NCBI RefSeq assembly: GCF_933775445.1
Contig: NC_065873.1
Coordinates: forward strand, 11,408,001 to 11,472,000
DNA length: 64,000 nt
DNA from: Argentina anserina
Taxonomy: Eukaryota > Streptophyta > Magnoliopsida > Rosales > Rosaceae
Direction of reading: 5' to 3'
In this document: positions 1 through 11,478 of the stretch, piece by piece
Numbering within the stretch: the first letter of the stretch is position 1
Layout of the letters: each line of letters begins with the position of its first letter
Notes under the pieces: model-generated
Database searches by the model: none
Seen by the model: only the letters and a program-made list of their open reading frames with translations
Told to the model about the DNA's origin: nothing
Translations under genes and position numbers: made by a program

Positions 1-1625
1 GAGTGTGGCGAGGGAGCTGGATGCCTAAGAGTTTAGTAGAGAGAGGATTGCATGGTTTTGGGTAACAACTAAGGTAAATTGGATGAAAGTTAGGTTTGAA
101 GTGATGAAACATGATCTATTTCTTGAGGTTTCTGGATAGTTGTCAATGTCTCTATAACAATAGCTATCTCTTTTTATATAGTAAAGATGGAGAAGAGGGA
201 CCTTTAGAATCGATGAGTTTGAAAGAATCTCTTAACTTAGGAGGAAGATACTTTGAACTCATGAATTCAGACCCGTACAAAGCTATGAAAAATAGGGGCG
301 GTGGTGATAAGAATCTAGGTCGGCGTCTCCAAAATCTGTGCTTCTGTGTCTAGGAAGGAATATGATTCCTTAAACGTGCTCACAGGGGGTTACAAGGGAT
401 GGAAAATCGAATAGATCTTGGGTGATATGGTCGTGGCTGCTTTTCCTTGATTCCCTAGTGTTGTCGGAATTAGACGAGCATTAGTTCTAGTAGCAAACTG
501 AGGGAAACATCATAGCCATTTTGGGGAAGGAGGTGAATGAGTGGGTTTTGGACTGCATGGTTAATTAAAGGACATTAGGCCTCTGATAACTCTAATGGAC
601 TTTTGGGAGTGGTTGGAGTTTAATCCTTTTTTCTCTACTAGTCCATGCCAAGACTTAAGTTACATATAACATGAATTTTGGCTCCCAAGCCCAAATTATA
701 TATGAACTTCGTCTTAACGATGGGTCTTGTAAGATATGTTACCTTCCACACCACATTATTTTGTATAAGCCCAAAAATGTAGCTTGAGTTTACGTGGATT
801 ATGTTCGTGTTTAAGTTGGGCTTGGCTTGATATTAGGTTTGGCGTGACTTTAGGACTATTAACCCAAATCTTTGCATGTCGAACTTTGGCTTTGAGGTAC
901 TTGATTCTATTAACCCAATAATAAAATAGACAAAGTCCCTCATTTTTTTTAGCGGAGTGAATCAAATTCATTTGGCATAACGCCATACGACCACAAGGAT
1001 CAAGCAATTGGAATGACAAGCCATCCCAAAAGCTACTTAACCAATCAACCATGGTAAATAAATATGCATGTAGAGCTTATGCAAACTAAGAAAAAACCAA
1101 TTCCTACCAAGAAAAGAAAAGCGTCCAAAATAAGCGGATATAACTAATGTGAAATTAAGCAAAATAAAACTCCAGGGACCCTAGAATCATCAAAGCACCT
1201 AACTCGAGCCTATGCTAGCAATTGGTACTCTACATTAGATGCTTCCAAAACTAGAGCCATGGGTGGCAAAATCATGCAAGACCTAAATGAAATATATTGA
1301 GAAAGAAATGACCCAAATGTACTGGGCTTTAATGAAAAGCTCAATAAGCTGGTCTGTTGCCCAAACCCAACACACTCAATCCAGACCCATTGTAAGGACC
1401 GGCAGAGAACCTCCGCAGACCAACACCGCTGTTGCTCGAGTTCTGGCGGACAAACCCACCCGCCCTTTCGCCATAACAATGAACAACATCCTAGATCACA
1501 GTGTCGCCGCCTAGGGAACCTAGTATTGTCTTCGACCACACCGATCTAACCCAGATCGCACTTGGCTCCAAACTACCATACTCCAATCTTCGCTGCAGTC
1601 CTCGATTACTAGCACCTCACTTTAT
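1..1625. other. No recognisable gene
   Basis: Short open frames occur on both strands, none longer than about 110 codons and none with a motif I recognise. The stretch is AT-rich with scattered stops. It could be worn repeat DNA or old transposon sequence. I see no repeat arms or duplications that would define an element. Confidence 0.5.
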
Positions 1626-1850
1626 TTGGTCACACCTCATACAATGCATCTCAATACATTGTTTCTCTTGTTGATTTCTCAAGGATTGATTGATGAAGGT
1701 CGAGTGGATGAGTTCAACTTGCCTTTCTACGCTGCCTCACTGGATGAGGTGGAGGGGCTTGTGCTTAAAAATGGATACTTTAGCATCAAGGGGATAAAGT
1801 CTTCAAACGCGGTAGCGTGGTTGAAAGGTCCAGTTCACATACCACGCTGA
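1626..1850 (+). pseudogene. SABATH methyltransferase C-terminal fragment
   Basis: The 74-codon frame reads like the cap-domain region near the C-terminus of plant SABATH carboxyl methyltransferases (salicylic, loganic and related acids). Key stretches are LIDEGRVDEFNLPFYAASLD, matching the usual 'glu-rich linker, FNLP-Y-ASLEEV' block, then a V-x-x-NG-x-FSI block and a WL-x-P-x-HIP block. The family methylates small carboxylic acids with S-adenosylmethionine and is normally about 360 residues, so most of the enzyme, including the N-terminal SAM-binding half, is missing. A stop follows HIPR, where the family normally continues for tens of residues. I infer a relic or captured exon rather than a working gene. 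The assignment rests on remembered family consensus, not a search. Confidence 0.5.
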
Positions 1851-2030
1851 AGCTTGATACGCAGTAATTAGAATATGACATTCTTGTTAATCCCAGAAAT
1901 ATAGACTCAGAAATGTGAGTATCGTATCCACAGAGAGCAGTGAGCAAATACACAAAGTAGAGAAAATGTCTGAGAAAAGAACAACTGTATGAGTTTAATT
2001 GAGAGAAAATTCAATAATACGAGACACTAA

Positions 2031-2252
2031 GGTGGTGTTTAGTAACGTCTTCATACCCATATTTTCATATTTGAAAATGAAAATAGAATAAAAATGCGAC
2101 GTTAAGATATTTCTCGAAACACAGAAAATAGAAATCGAAAATATTTTCAACTTTTACAAAAAAAGTGAAAACTTTAATTTGATGGTTTCACTTTTTCATT
2201 TTCTAATTTTTATTTTTAATAACTGTTTTAAAAAACGTTACCAAACAGGGCC
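2031..2252. mobile_element. Tourist-type MITE (222 bp)
   Basis: The left end GGTGGTGTTTAGTAACGT is matched in reverse complement by the right end (GGCCCTGTTTGGTAACGT). The element is flanked on both sides by TAA (2028-2030 and 2253-2255). Terminal inverted repeats of the GGCC-TGTTTGG type with a 3-bp TAA/TTA duplication are the hallmark of non-autonomous PIF/Harbinger (Tourist) elements. The interior is AT-rich, partly self-complementary and non-coding. Confidence 0.75.
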
Positions 2253-2605
2253 TAACGTTTCGGGGTTCCACCTTAAATCACACCAATTATACTATTTGAT
2301 TATTTTCTTAAAACTTATTTAAGAGTCTACTCTAAAGATGAATCAAGTTCTCGTTGTTCAGACAAATAAACCCAACTACAATCAAAGGGATATCTCAAGC
2401 ATAACCTGTATCAATAATCAATTCCGATGAAATTGTATAACAACCTGTCATTCACTTAATCTCAGAAGCATGGATCTTTTTGCTACACAATAGGAAAAAC
2501 ATGATTGAACCTAGGAAATAGATTATCAAATACCCATCAACCAAATCAGAAGTGAAAATAAAAATTAGAATTGAACAACTAAAAACTGAATTTCCATTGA
2601 AGTTC

Positions 2606-4530
2606 TGTAATAACCCTAAATTTTTCAAAACAATATTTGATTTAATTTGAATTCTATAAAGTTATGAAATTCAGTTTAAATGAATATGATTGTTTGCAAC
2701 TTTACGGAACGGAAACGGAAACGTTCTCGGAACGTTTAATAAGAAAAACGTTACGTTTCCGAACGAAATTATCGACTTTTATTCTGTCGCTCGGTTGCGA
2801 AAACTTTCTTCACGAAAGTTGTAGAGCTCGTCGATACGAGTTCGTGAGCATGTGACGCGTTCTAATCGGACGATGTACGTAAATGTTATTAACGTCGGAA
2901 GTTAGTTTCCGATTTGGAAACTAGTATAAATAGGATAATTGTGTGTTTATGGTTTCCATATCAGGAAACCCACTCTCTCTCTTCCCTCCGCCTCCCTCAT
3001 CTCTCTCCCCCTCGCGACTCTCTCTTTCCCCCGATCCCACCTTCCCCTCGAATCACCCGGCGATCTCCTCAGCCGGAGCGACGTGGTCCTCACCGCCACG
3101 CTCTACGGCCTCGCGAGCTCCCCCGCAAGCAACCCCGAGCTTGCAGCGCTCCAGCTCGCCGCCGCGAGCTTCTCTCGTTTCCCCGACCCTCTGCCTCGCG
3201 CCCCGATCGTCGTCTCCAAGCAGCTGTGCCCTCACCGCCGTCTCCTGGGCATCACGAGACCCTCTGCTACCACCCTCTAGCACGCTGTGCCAAGGAGCCG
3301 CATCGACGAGGGAAGCTCCTGCACGAAGCTCATCAACGATTCAAGCGTTTCCAACGCGATTTGAACTCCGATCTAGGTAAGGAGGCATTTGATTCATGGT
3401 TGTGATGATTGTGTGATGTTTTTGGGTGAATTGGGAGGTTGTTGGTGGAGATCGGAGAGAGAGGTGGAAGGAGAGGTTACCGCCGCCTTAGGCGGCGCGT
3501 GTGGACGTGTGGAGGTGGCTAGGCACGGTGCGATGCCGTGGGGAGGAAGAGAGAAGGAGGAGGGAGAGATTGGGCGCGGCGGTGGCGTGCGGCGGCGTGA
3601 ACAGTGATTCCGAGAAGGGTAATTTTGTAATTTATTTTTACGTACGGTAAATGTAAAAGTAAATTTTATTTACGTACGGTAAATGTAAATTTTATTTACG
3701 TACGGTACAATATGATGTGAGATTATTGTACGTGTTTGGCAAGTCGAAACCTAGCCTTTGGCCGGGCGAAAGTTACGATACAGTTAGAGCTCTAGTCTGT
3801 CTGCCTTAGTACTGCATGTGAGATAACGGGTGGTTGTCTGCTCATTGGTACTCAGATTGTTTTGGATGTTGGGTAGCGGGTGGCTATCCAATATCGGCGG
3901 TGTATAACGAGAGGGGTAACAGATGTGTACCAGCGTTCTTGGTACCCGTAATATAAATGCATTTGGGTAACCAGAAGGGTTACTTAATTTCTCATGAGCG
4001 TTTTATTTCATATTTCTTTGGGACGACCAGATGGGCCGTCCATTGACTCATGAGTGCATTTATATTTGATGATTTGTGATTTTTCGTATATATTGATATG
4101 CGATTATATTTTCATTTTACTCATACGAGCTATAAGCTTACCGGGTTTGTGTTTACAATCCCGGTGCACCAATCCGATGGTGTAGAGGATAATTCCGCAG
4201 GTGTTGATTAGTGGAGATTGAGTGACGACTCCGGAGGCTCGAAGTCGTTCGTATCCTACTTGTGGTGAGGTTTCTAGCGTGGATTTGTGTGTGGAAATTG
4301 GTGTGGTTTTATTTGTGAGATTTGTGAGTTTGTTGTGAGGATTACACAATTCCATTGTTATAATATTGAATTATAATTTGGGTTGTAATAATCGGTTTGA
4401 CTGAGTTGTATTTTGAACTCAGAGATGATCTGCTGTGGAATTTTAAATGATTTCGATTCATTGAGATTGTTTGGTGTTTAACGATTTTGAAATTTTGAGT
4501 TTTTATACTCGAAATTTTGGGGTCGTTACA
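2606..4530. mobile_element. Solo LTR of a Gypsy-type retrotransposon
   Basis: The sequence opens TGTAATAACCCTAAATTT and closes GGGGTCGTTACA, so it has TG...CA ends. It is flanked by a perfect 5-bp duplication, AGTTC, at 2601-2605 and 4531-4535. It carries a TATA-like TATAAATAGG near 2928-2937 followed by a CT- and then GC-rich leader, as in an LTR promoter and R/U5 region. No second LTR or gag-pol lies inside, so this is a solo LTR left by LTR-LTR recombination. Size (1.9 kb) and end sequences resemble Del/Tekay-type chromovirus LTRs; that family call is inference. The overlapping frames at 2914-3405 lie in this leader and are not taken as genes. Confidence 0.85.
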
Positions 4531-5091
4531 AGTTCCAATCTAACCAAATTAATAAGAACTGCATAAGAAATCCAAGGTTTCACGTACCCCTTAGCCTTAG
4601 CCAGGCTATTCTCCAAAAAAATAATGAAAACAATTAAATTATTCATTGGGGCTGATAGCTGCTGCGTTTTGTGAGAAGAGGACTGGGTGTACGTATTTTA
4701 CAAGGAAAACAAGAGTGAGAGAAGCCTCTCCTTTTCTCAAGTTGATTGAAAGACTCCAACTCCTAGTAGTAACATCCAGTAGCACCTTCAGGCCTGTAAT
4801 TATCCAAATCCATAATCTGATAGATATTCACCTGTTGGATCCGAAATAATTTAGACCAACAAAGTACTCAATATATAGCTTAACAATTGTGAGGTTCCGC
4901 ACATTTTAGACCACTTATCATGCCAGAAGTGAATGACAAACCAAATCTGGATATTATACAAGGAAATAGTCTTAATCATCAGCACCATCAACCAATAAAA
5001 AACACAAACCCAAGGTGGATATTATACAAGAAAATTGTCTTCAGGTCTTGATCATCAGCACCATCAACAAGGTTCAATTTTGCCCAACTTA
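4531..5091. other. Region downstream of RDR1
   Basis: This lies between the solo LTR and the RDR1 stop codon on the minus strand and should include the RDR1 3' UTR. A phrase containing 'GGATATTATACAAG' occurs twice near 4949 and 5019, a small local duplication. No coding signal is seen. Confidence 0.4.
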
Positions 5092-8000
5092 TCAGAACAC
5101 ATACAAGCCATTCAACCGCCTCTCAAGAGATGACATAGCTTGCTTGACTTTGTCCCTCTTTATGTGAACCAGCTTGTCATGAACACACCACGGAAAACTG
5201 ATAAAATGGTCACGTTTCATTCCTTCATTGTACAAACCAAAATAGTTGGGATGATATGTGACATGGTACCAAGCTGAAGCTTTTGCGTAGACATCATCAC
5301 CTCCGGAATCTGTTTCAGTTCCTTTTTCATTGAACCAGGCCCTAGCTTCCTTCCTTAATGACTTCACAGCCATGTTTATAGCATCTGCATCCCGCCTCTT
5401 GGTGAAAGATTTTGACATTCTCATAATATTCCCACTCAATATCTCAGCCTCTGTCTTGATCCCATAGTAATCCAACAGGTTTCCCAATTTGTAATCATAA
5501 TTGCCTTTGTAATAGAAAGCGTCTTCAAGGTAATCCTCAAAGCCATCAACCTCCATGTCAGGGTCATAAGATTTTTTCGCTACTTGAAGAGTGAAGGATG
5601 TAATACAGTTGTCATGGGGTGCAATGTCCTTCACCTCACGAAAAAGCTGTCCAATCACATTGTATGAAACATACATACTTTTGTCGGGCTTCTCCATGAA
5701 ATCTGGATACTCTTTCACATACAGATTTGGTGGTATCACAGCTGGCACTCCAGTTTTTGGAAAGTCTACAGCAGTTGAAAACAGCTTCGCAAGCTCTATG
5801 CACGGATGACTCATTGCTTTTTGATGCTCTCTGTCAGCAAAAACAGTGTGGGCATTGGAAATTATCCCCAAACTATCATTGACTATGTAATTCACAAAGT
5901 ACTCTTCTACTTCCTGCACCACAAAAAAAAAACAAATAATTGACTCATTTAATTGCGTGAGTACAATTAGATCAGCAGACACATGAAGTTTAAGTCAAAA
6001 GAATGGCTTTGAAGGATTTCATGATTAATTTGAAGACCGAGTATTAAGGAGAAAATATCCACCTTATAGGTGAAAAAATTTCAATGTTTCACACAGCATA
6101 TGATAAGTCAAAGTAATACCTCAATCGTGACATCATGATCCATCTCTATGGTTGGTGCTGGGGTATAATCCATAGGTTGAATTTGATTTCGAGGAATCAA
6201 CTCGGGGTCCCAGCAAAGAAAGTATATATCTCCATCAAGATCACTCCCAGAACATTCATTTGGATGAGGCCTAGCATTATAAATAAGATTTCAATCACTA
6301 GTCACGTTTACACAACTAATTAATACTTTGCAAGAAGTTCTAACAGATGAAGCCTACAGAAGAACTGTGCCCTGCAAATTTGAAAGCCTTTAAAACAATA
6401 TACAGCATGTAAACCATATCAAATCATTTGCTCCTAGAAAGGAAATGGAGATCTGCTGCATAACAATGGAATGCGACGGTAAATACTGATTTATCTTGTG
6501 AGAACAAAAAAGAGACCAAATAGGCATGTAATGCTGATTCCTGAATTCAAAATCCCCACTTTGATATAAATCAAAGCACAGCCTCAAAGTGTCCAATTTA
6601 TAACATTAAGTAAGAGATCAACATACTACAAACTAATTGTAAATTTATCATAAATCAATGAAGATTTCACGACAGGCAATGTTAATCAGCTCAGGTTGCA
6701 GTGTTGTGGTACTAAAAAAAAGTTGTATTTTACCTTGGTCCTTTTTGTGGAAATACCACACAGTCCACCATGTGGTGTAACTCCGGCACATTCACAGCCC
6801 TTAAAACACGCACATCACCAGGGTGTAAACATGGGTTCTTTGCAACAACCACCTTTCTTTCAATAATGAAACAGTTGTCTGATGAGCTCCAACTATTCAT
6901 GAATGAATCATCAAATAACTGCCTTCGTCTGTTTTCAGAAATTTGCACAAACACCTGCCCATATTCCAAAGTTCTTGTTTCATCTAGACATCCCATCATT
7001 GCCCTTCCATCTGGGATAAAGATTCTTGTTTTTGTCCTCAATTCCAACAACTTTGATGCTCGAAACGTTTGGAGCATCATTGAAAGGAATGGTTCAACAT
7101 CAGGTTTATAACCACACATTAGCAGTTCCTTGAGGATGTTTGTAGTCTCACCTGCAGACATCAAATCAAGAGCCTCCTCTGCTTTTAATGGGTCAGTCAA
7201 TATGGCATTAAGTTGTTGTACAGCTGCTCTTTGCTTTTTCAAGAAAACTTTATCTTCAACTTCAAGTGTAGACAGAAGAGTTATCAATTGGCGATTTAAA
7301 AAACAAGGCTGATACTTGCTACATGCTAGAACATCTAGCTTTGTGTTTTCAGAATCATACTTGGACATGCTCTTTCTCAGTGATAATTTCATTGATGAGG
7401 TTGGATCAACAGCTACAACACCTTTGTAACCACCATATCGAATTTGAAATGCAGATGTGAACGCTTTATAGCCACATTTAGAGGCTACTTTCCTTGCAAA
7501 ATCAGCTGATATTTTTCCAATCCCATCGGAGAACACATATTTGTCTCCATCGCAATCAACAGTTACATCAGGAATAACTTCAATCTCATTCCTGCCAACA
7601 CTTAGAGTTTCAGTAGAAGAGCCAAAAGATTGACCCAACCTGGCAGCATACTTTGCCACATTTTTTATCTTGTGAAAATTCCCCATCCCTGCTCTTATCT
7701 TATCAGCACTGATGTTATCGGTTGAAGCAAACATCCACAATGAGTTCTCTCGCAACTGACTTGATGAGAATGCAAGAAACTCAAACTTCTTATTTCCAAT
7801 TACTATGCCGTTTCTGAGGATTGAAAGAACTCTGTTGTAGATGCGAGTTTTCCTAGTAGATGTGCGGGGAGATAAATCTGTTGAATAGAGCTTTTCCATC
7901 TCCTCATCAACAAATGAAACACGAAGAAAGTTATCGATATGACTAGAATACTGGCGTACAATGCGATTTGAGACATTAACCTCAGGACCCGAAAAATACA

Positions 8001-9312
8001 CTTTAGATGGTGTTACTTGAACCCTGCGTACATATACCAAACCTGGATTTAAGGAGATAAGTGCAGGCTTTGGAGGTTTCTTTGATGTCATGTACTTCAG
8101 GTGCTCCTCATAAAGCCACGTTGCAGGTTGATAACAGCACTCTTTCAAATTAGATAATTTATCTAAGGCACACTCTATACAGGATAGAGATATTCTTCGT
8201 GGATCCACCAGCCTATAAAAACCATTATCAAGTGTCGGCCCTGATAGACAACCCATTTGAACCAGCAAATTTACTTTAAACAATATATCATATGGCAAAT
8301 CAACCCCTGTAGGAGGACCAACAATAGGAACCAGGTCTTGGTTGCAGGAGAAAGTTGAGCCATTCTCCAAGATAAAGTGACTATCGCTCTCCTTGTAAAA
8401 GGCAAAATTTTCTTCAAAATCAGGAAGTTGGCGACCAGAAGGAAGTTCTAAACATAATGAAGAGGACTGCCCAATATAGCTTCGCGGAGTGAAATCAGTA
8501 GTCCGAACCCATTGGTCATCAGGGACATCCCTAAAGTAGTTCATTGTAGGGTCTTCAAACACATTTCCAGAAGAACATGCTTCTTCTTGTTGGTAGATGC
8601 GAGGAGCTCCATATAACTGGTAATTGTACAAAAAAGATCATATAAGGAAGGTCAGGCATGCGATAAAGAAAGTATCATACCATCACTATGCAGTAAGAAA
8701 AGATATAGAAGGAGCAGTTATAAGCATGCTCCACATATGAATGCCAAGAAGATTACTAGAAGACAATAGCTTCCAGCATTAATTAAGAAGGTGACGAACC
8801 TGAATCACAAGGTACTTGGCAGTACGACCACGTGGACGATGCAGCTCAATTTGCCAGATGTTCTCATATGAAAGCTGAAGTCTATATACCTTCTGATGAT
8901 ATAACAGCCGAAATTGAAATTTCCGCATTCCAATCCCAAAGTCAACTGAAACTTCGGCCGATCTCCACAAAACAGACAACTTATCATTTGCAACCTGGCA
9001 GCCAACATGCAATACTAAATCTTGCAAGCTATGCAAATAAGTTCTTGGCTTTGGTACAATATCAAGGTCCACCGGACGTGCGCTCAAATAGGATCTCCCA
9101 TACCACAGCCTAATGTTAGCCAAAGAGGTTATTTTCTCAGCCTGACTACTGGACTGAAACTGTATGATAGCATATAATCTTCCTCCCTTTTTGGCAGGCC
9201 GTAATTTAAGAGCGTAAACACTTCCTTCTCCTGTGTATTGCTCCAAAAAAGCCTTAATCTTTTCGGCAGTTTCACCCGTAGGAAATCCATATAAATTTAT
9301 TGTCTTCCCCAT
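5092..9312 (-). CDS. RDR1: RNA-dependent RNA polymerase 1 (RDR1)
   Basis: This gene encodes a cellular RNA-dependent RNA polymerase that turns single-stranded RNA into double-stranded RNA for Dicer-like enzymes. RDR1 acts in antiviral and salicylate-linked silencing. Coding exons on the minus strand are 8800-9312, 6734-8616, 6120-6270 and 5092-5913. All introns have GT/AG ends and the phases join (3369 nt, about 1122 codons; plant RDR1 is about 1100). The N-terminus begins MGKTINLYGFPTGETAEKI, as in RDR1, and includes the DIVPKPR and SYENIWQIELH blocks. Exon 2 carries the conserved polymerase blocks, among them FSDGIGKIS and QIRYGGYKG. The small third exon holds the catalytic DLDGD (minus strand near 6226-6240) followed by YFLCWDPELIP. 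Exon 4 has the EVEEYFVNYIVNDSLG and MRMSKSFTKRRDA blocks. No stop or frameshift breaks the model, so it is probably functional. The RDR1 rather than RDR2/RDR6 call rests on N-terminal similarity. Confidence 0.95.
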
Positions 9313-9840
9313 CTGGCCCTATTGAATTTCTTCACCGCATTTATGTTTATGCTGCCAAATCATAGTTGTTACTAACAATACTTAAAAGGCTGAATTTTGT
9401 ACTATCATACTCAAGCTTGTAGTTGAGAGTTGAGAGGATCAATTTATAATCGTAAAGACTGAAGACCACAAACTTCATTTGTCCAATTATAGAAAAGAGT
9501 AAAAATTCAGATAGATATGAGCAAAAACTGCAAAGAATGGGTATCAAAACAAAGCAAAACAGCAATCACACTCATCATGGTATCAAAACAACCAACAAAG
9601 ACATGAACTTGATACGGATTGTCAAAGATTCAAGCACAAAAAAGACATGAACTTGATACCGACGTTATTCCAAATTTCAATGAAGCAGGAAGCGAAACGA
9701 AGCAAAAAGTGATGCGTAAAAACCCGGAAGAAAAGCAAAAAAAGCAGAGAGTGGGAGAAGAGAAACCTTGACTGATCGCAGAGGAAGAGTAGATAAGTCG
9801 GAGATTCAAACAAACACAAGTCATGTTCTGATGATGAAGC

Positions 9841-9842
<2 letters not shown>
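9313..9842 (-). promoter_or_regulatory. RDR1 5' leader, possible leader intron
   Basis: Upstream of the RDR1 ATG there is no competing gene. On the minus strand a donor-like CAAG/GTTTCTC near 9764-9768 and an acceptor-like TTTGGCAG near 9353 would define an intron of about 0.4 kb in the 5' UTR, joining a short exon below the CT tract to the start codon. This is read from splice-like sequence only and needs transcript data. Confidence 0.35.

Positions 9843-9910
<68 letters not shown>
9843..9910. repeat. (GA)n/(CT)n microsatellite, 68 bp
   Basis: An uninterrupted AG dinucleotide run, read as (CT)n on the RDR1 strand. It lies about 530-600 nt upstream of the RDR1 start. CT tracts just upstream of, or inside, 5' leaders are common in plant promoters and bind GAGA-type (BPC) factors; a role here is inference. 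Length is likely to vary between individuals. Confidence 0.95.
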
Positions 9911-9912
<2 letters not shown>

Positions 9913-10756
9913 TCTTGCTTGTTAGTCCCTTCTGGTCAATTTCACTACTGAGAGTGTGTTTGTTCTGTTTCTTTTGTTTAACTGAAACGACGTATTTTAC
10001 AAGACAAGGGTCACGTCCGGGAAGTTGACGTTTAAGGCAAATAAAAGGCATTTTAGGTTAGGAAAGAGTCATTCATGTAATGTCAGCCTAGAAGTTCAAG
10101 AAAAATGAATTCTGAGGGCAGAATCTGATTGATTTATTGCCTCATACGCGCAATCCCTTTTACCTTGAACCACTTATCAGAACTGATGATGATACAAGCA
10201 AGTGACGTTTAAGCCCATGTCATTTAGCTACATTTTAAAAAATTGAGAAAACCTGCCTTCCCCATTAAGTATTCCTATTTCTTTCTTAGCTTTGATGCTC
10301 ATTGATTATTTTTCTTTCCTAATCCAGTGATTGTGCATGGAATCTTATTGAATCCAAGGAGCGATCGCCCTTCAATGTGAGTGATAAGGCCTTGTTTTTT
10401 TGTTATATATATATATATAATCCGTTTTAAGTGCGGACGTTCACACCATACGGATTCGGAGATTCTGGCAACCAGCGGCACGGGATACAACGCAAATGAT
10501 ACCAGCTGCACTCTCCCCCTCCCGGAGCTCCTGTCTATGCCAGCCGGCCCACGTCGGTTAGAATCTCAAAATTTTAAGTTTCGCGGCACTGTGAGGAAAT
10601 TCCAGTAAGGTTCTCATCCTTATCAACAACGCTATAATCAGTCCCTTCATCATATTTTAAATCAAAATCTTCATCGTCAGACCCTATTTTCTCATATGTC
10701 CCCTTTCTAAACTTGGTAGTTGTAGACTTTCTCTTTCCAGACTTGCTCTTTTCGGA
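9911..10756. other. RDR1 upstream intergenic region
   Basis: This should hold the distal RDR1 promoter and the 3' edge of the CACTA remnant. It contains a short (AT)n run near 10405-10421. The small open frames are low in information and carry no motif. I could not find a CACTA terminal repeat here. Confidence 0.4.
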
Positions 10757-11173
10757 TTAATCAGCATATGACAATTTCTTTGATGCACCAGACTTCTTGC
10801 TCTTTCCGGCTTCAGGAGGTCTCATACTACTATTGCCGGGCCTATCCTTCCTAGATTGAACAACTTGCTTCGCTGTGATCAAACGCGGACTTCTTCTCGT
10901 TGGTGAACTGAGAACCTTAATTTTCTTTGCTGGACTGGGAACAGTCTTTGTCGGACTGAGAACCTTCCTTGTTAGACTGATAGCCTTCCTCTTCTTGGCT
11001 TTGGACTGAATAACTTCACGATCTGCAACAGAATCTGCAGCTGTCTCGGGTACAGTAGAGGACTTGTTGCTTTGACTACGCATACGTGCCTGTTGAGCAG
11101 CCTTAATTTTCAAGGCAAAGGCCCTAGCATTGAGGCTTTCCATGGCACTGCTATTACCTGAAATAACAAACAC
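10757..11173 (-). CDS. Lys/Ser-rich protein fragment, probably CACTA second ORF
   Basis: A 138-codon frame rich in Lys, Ser and Arg, with repeated S-P-T-K / S-P-A-K phrases and an SPTRRSPRL patch, as seen in DNA- or chromatin-binding tails. No catalytic motif is visible. It follows the TNP2-type transposase on the same strand about 0.3 kb downstream, where CACTA elements often carry additional exons or a second protein. That position is the main reason to link it to the transposon. An acceptor-like sequence upstream (around 11160-11175) suggests it is an exon of something longer. It could instead be an unrelated host exon. Confidence 0.35.
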   Translation of the reverse strand: MFVISGNSSAMESLNARAFALKIKAAQQARMRSQSNKSSTVPETAADSVADREVIQSKAKKRKAISLTRKVLSPTKTVPSPAKKIKVLSSPTRRSPRLITAKQVVQSRKDRPGNSSMRPPEAGKSKKSGASKKLSYAD

Positions 11174-11478
11174 AACTGGTTAGCAATGTTATATAGATGC
11201 TTCATATTGGTAAACCTGTTAATTACCACACATATGAGCATTAATGCAAGGTATATATGTATAAATAAACCAAAAAATATAAACTAGCAGATGAGCATCA
11301 ATCGAAATTAAGCAACATGATCCCAGCAAAATAATTAATTAACTTAACACAAAATGCGACTAACACAATCAAAATTACACTAGCCTAGGACATAATCCAC
11401 TGTTTTGCATATCAAATGTGATGAAGACATTCAAAATGGTTGCAACAACCATAAATCCCTAACGCTAAACGTTATTTA

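Noticed and set aside
2914..3405. Three overlapping plus-strand frames of 113-163 codons rich in Pro, Ser and Arg
   Set aside because: They lie in the CT- and GC-rich leader of a solo LTR bounded by TG...CA and an AGTTC duplication; composition, not selection, keeps them open.
9936..9945. TTCACTACTG as a possible CACTA terminal repeat
   Set aside because: No inverted partner (TAGTG type) was found at the other side of the transposase and no 3-bp duplication could be paired.
9768..10051. Frames encoding Arg-Glu or Leu-Ser repeats
   Set aside because: They are simple translations of the GA/CT microsatellite.
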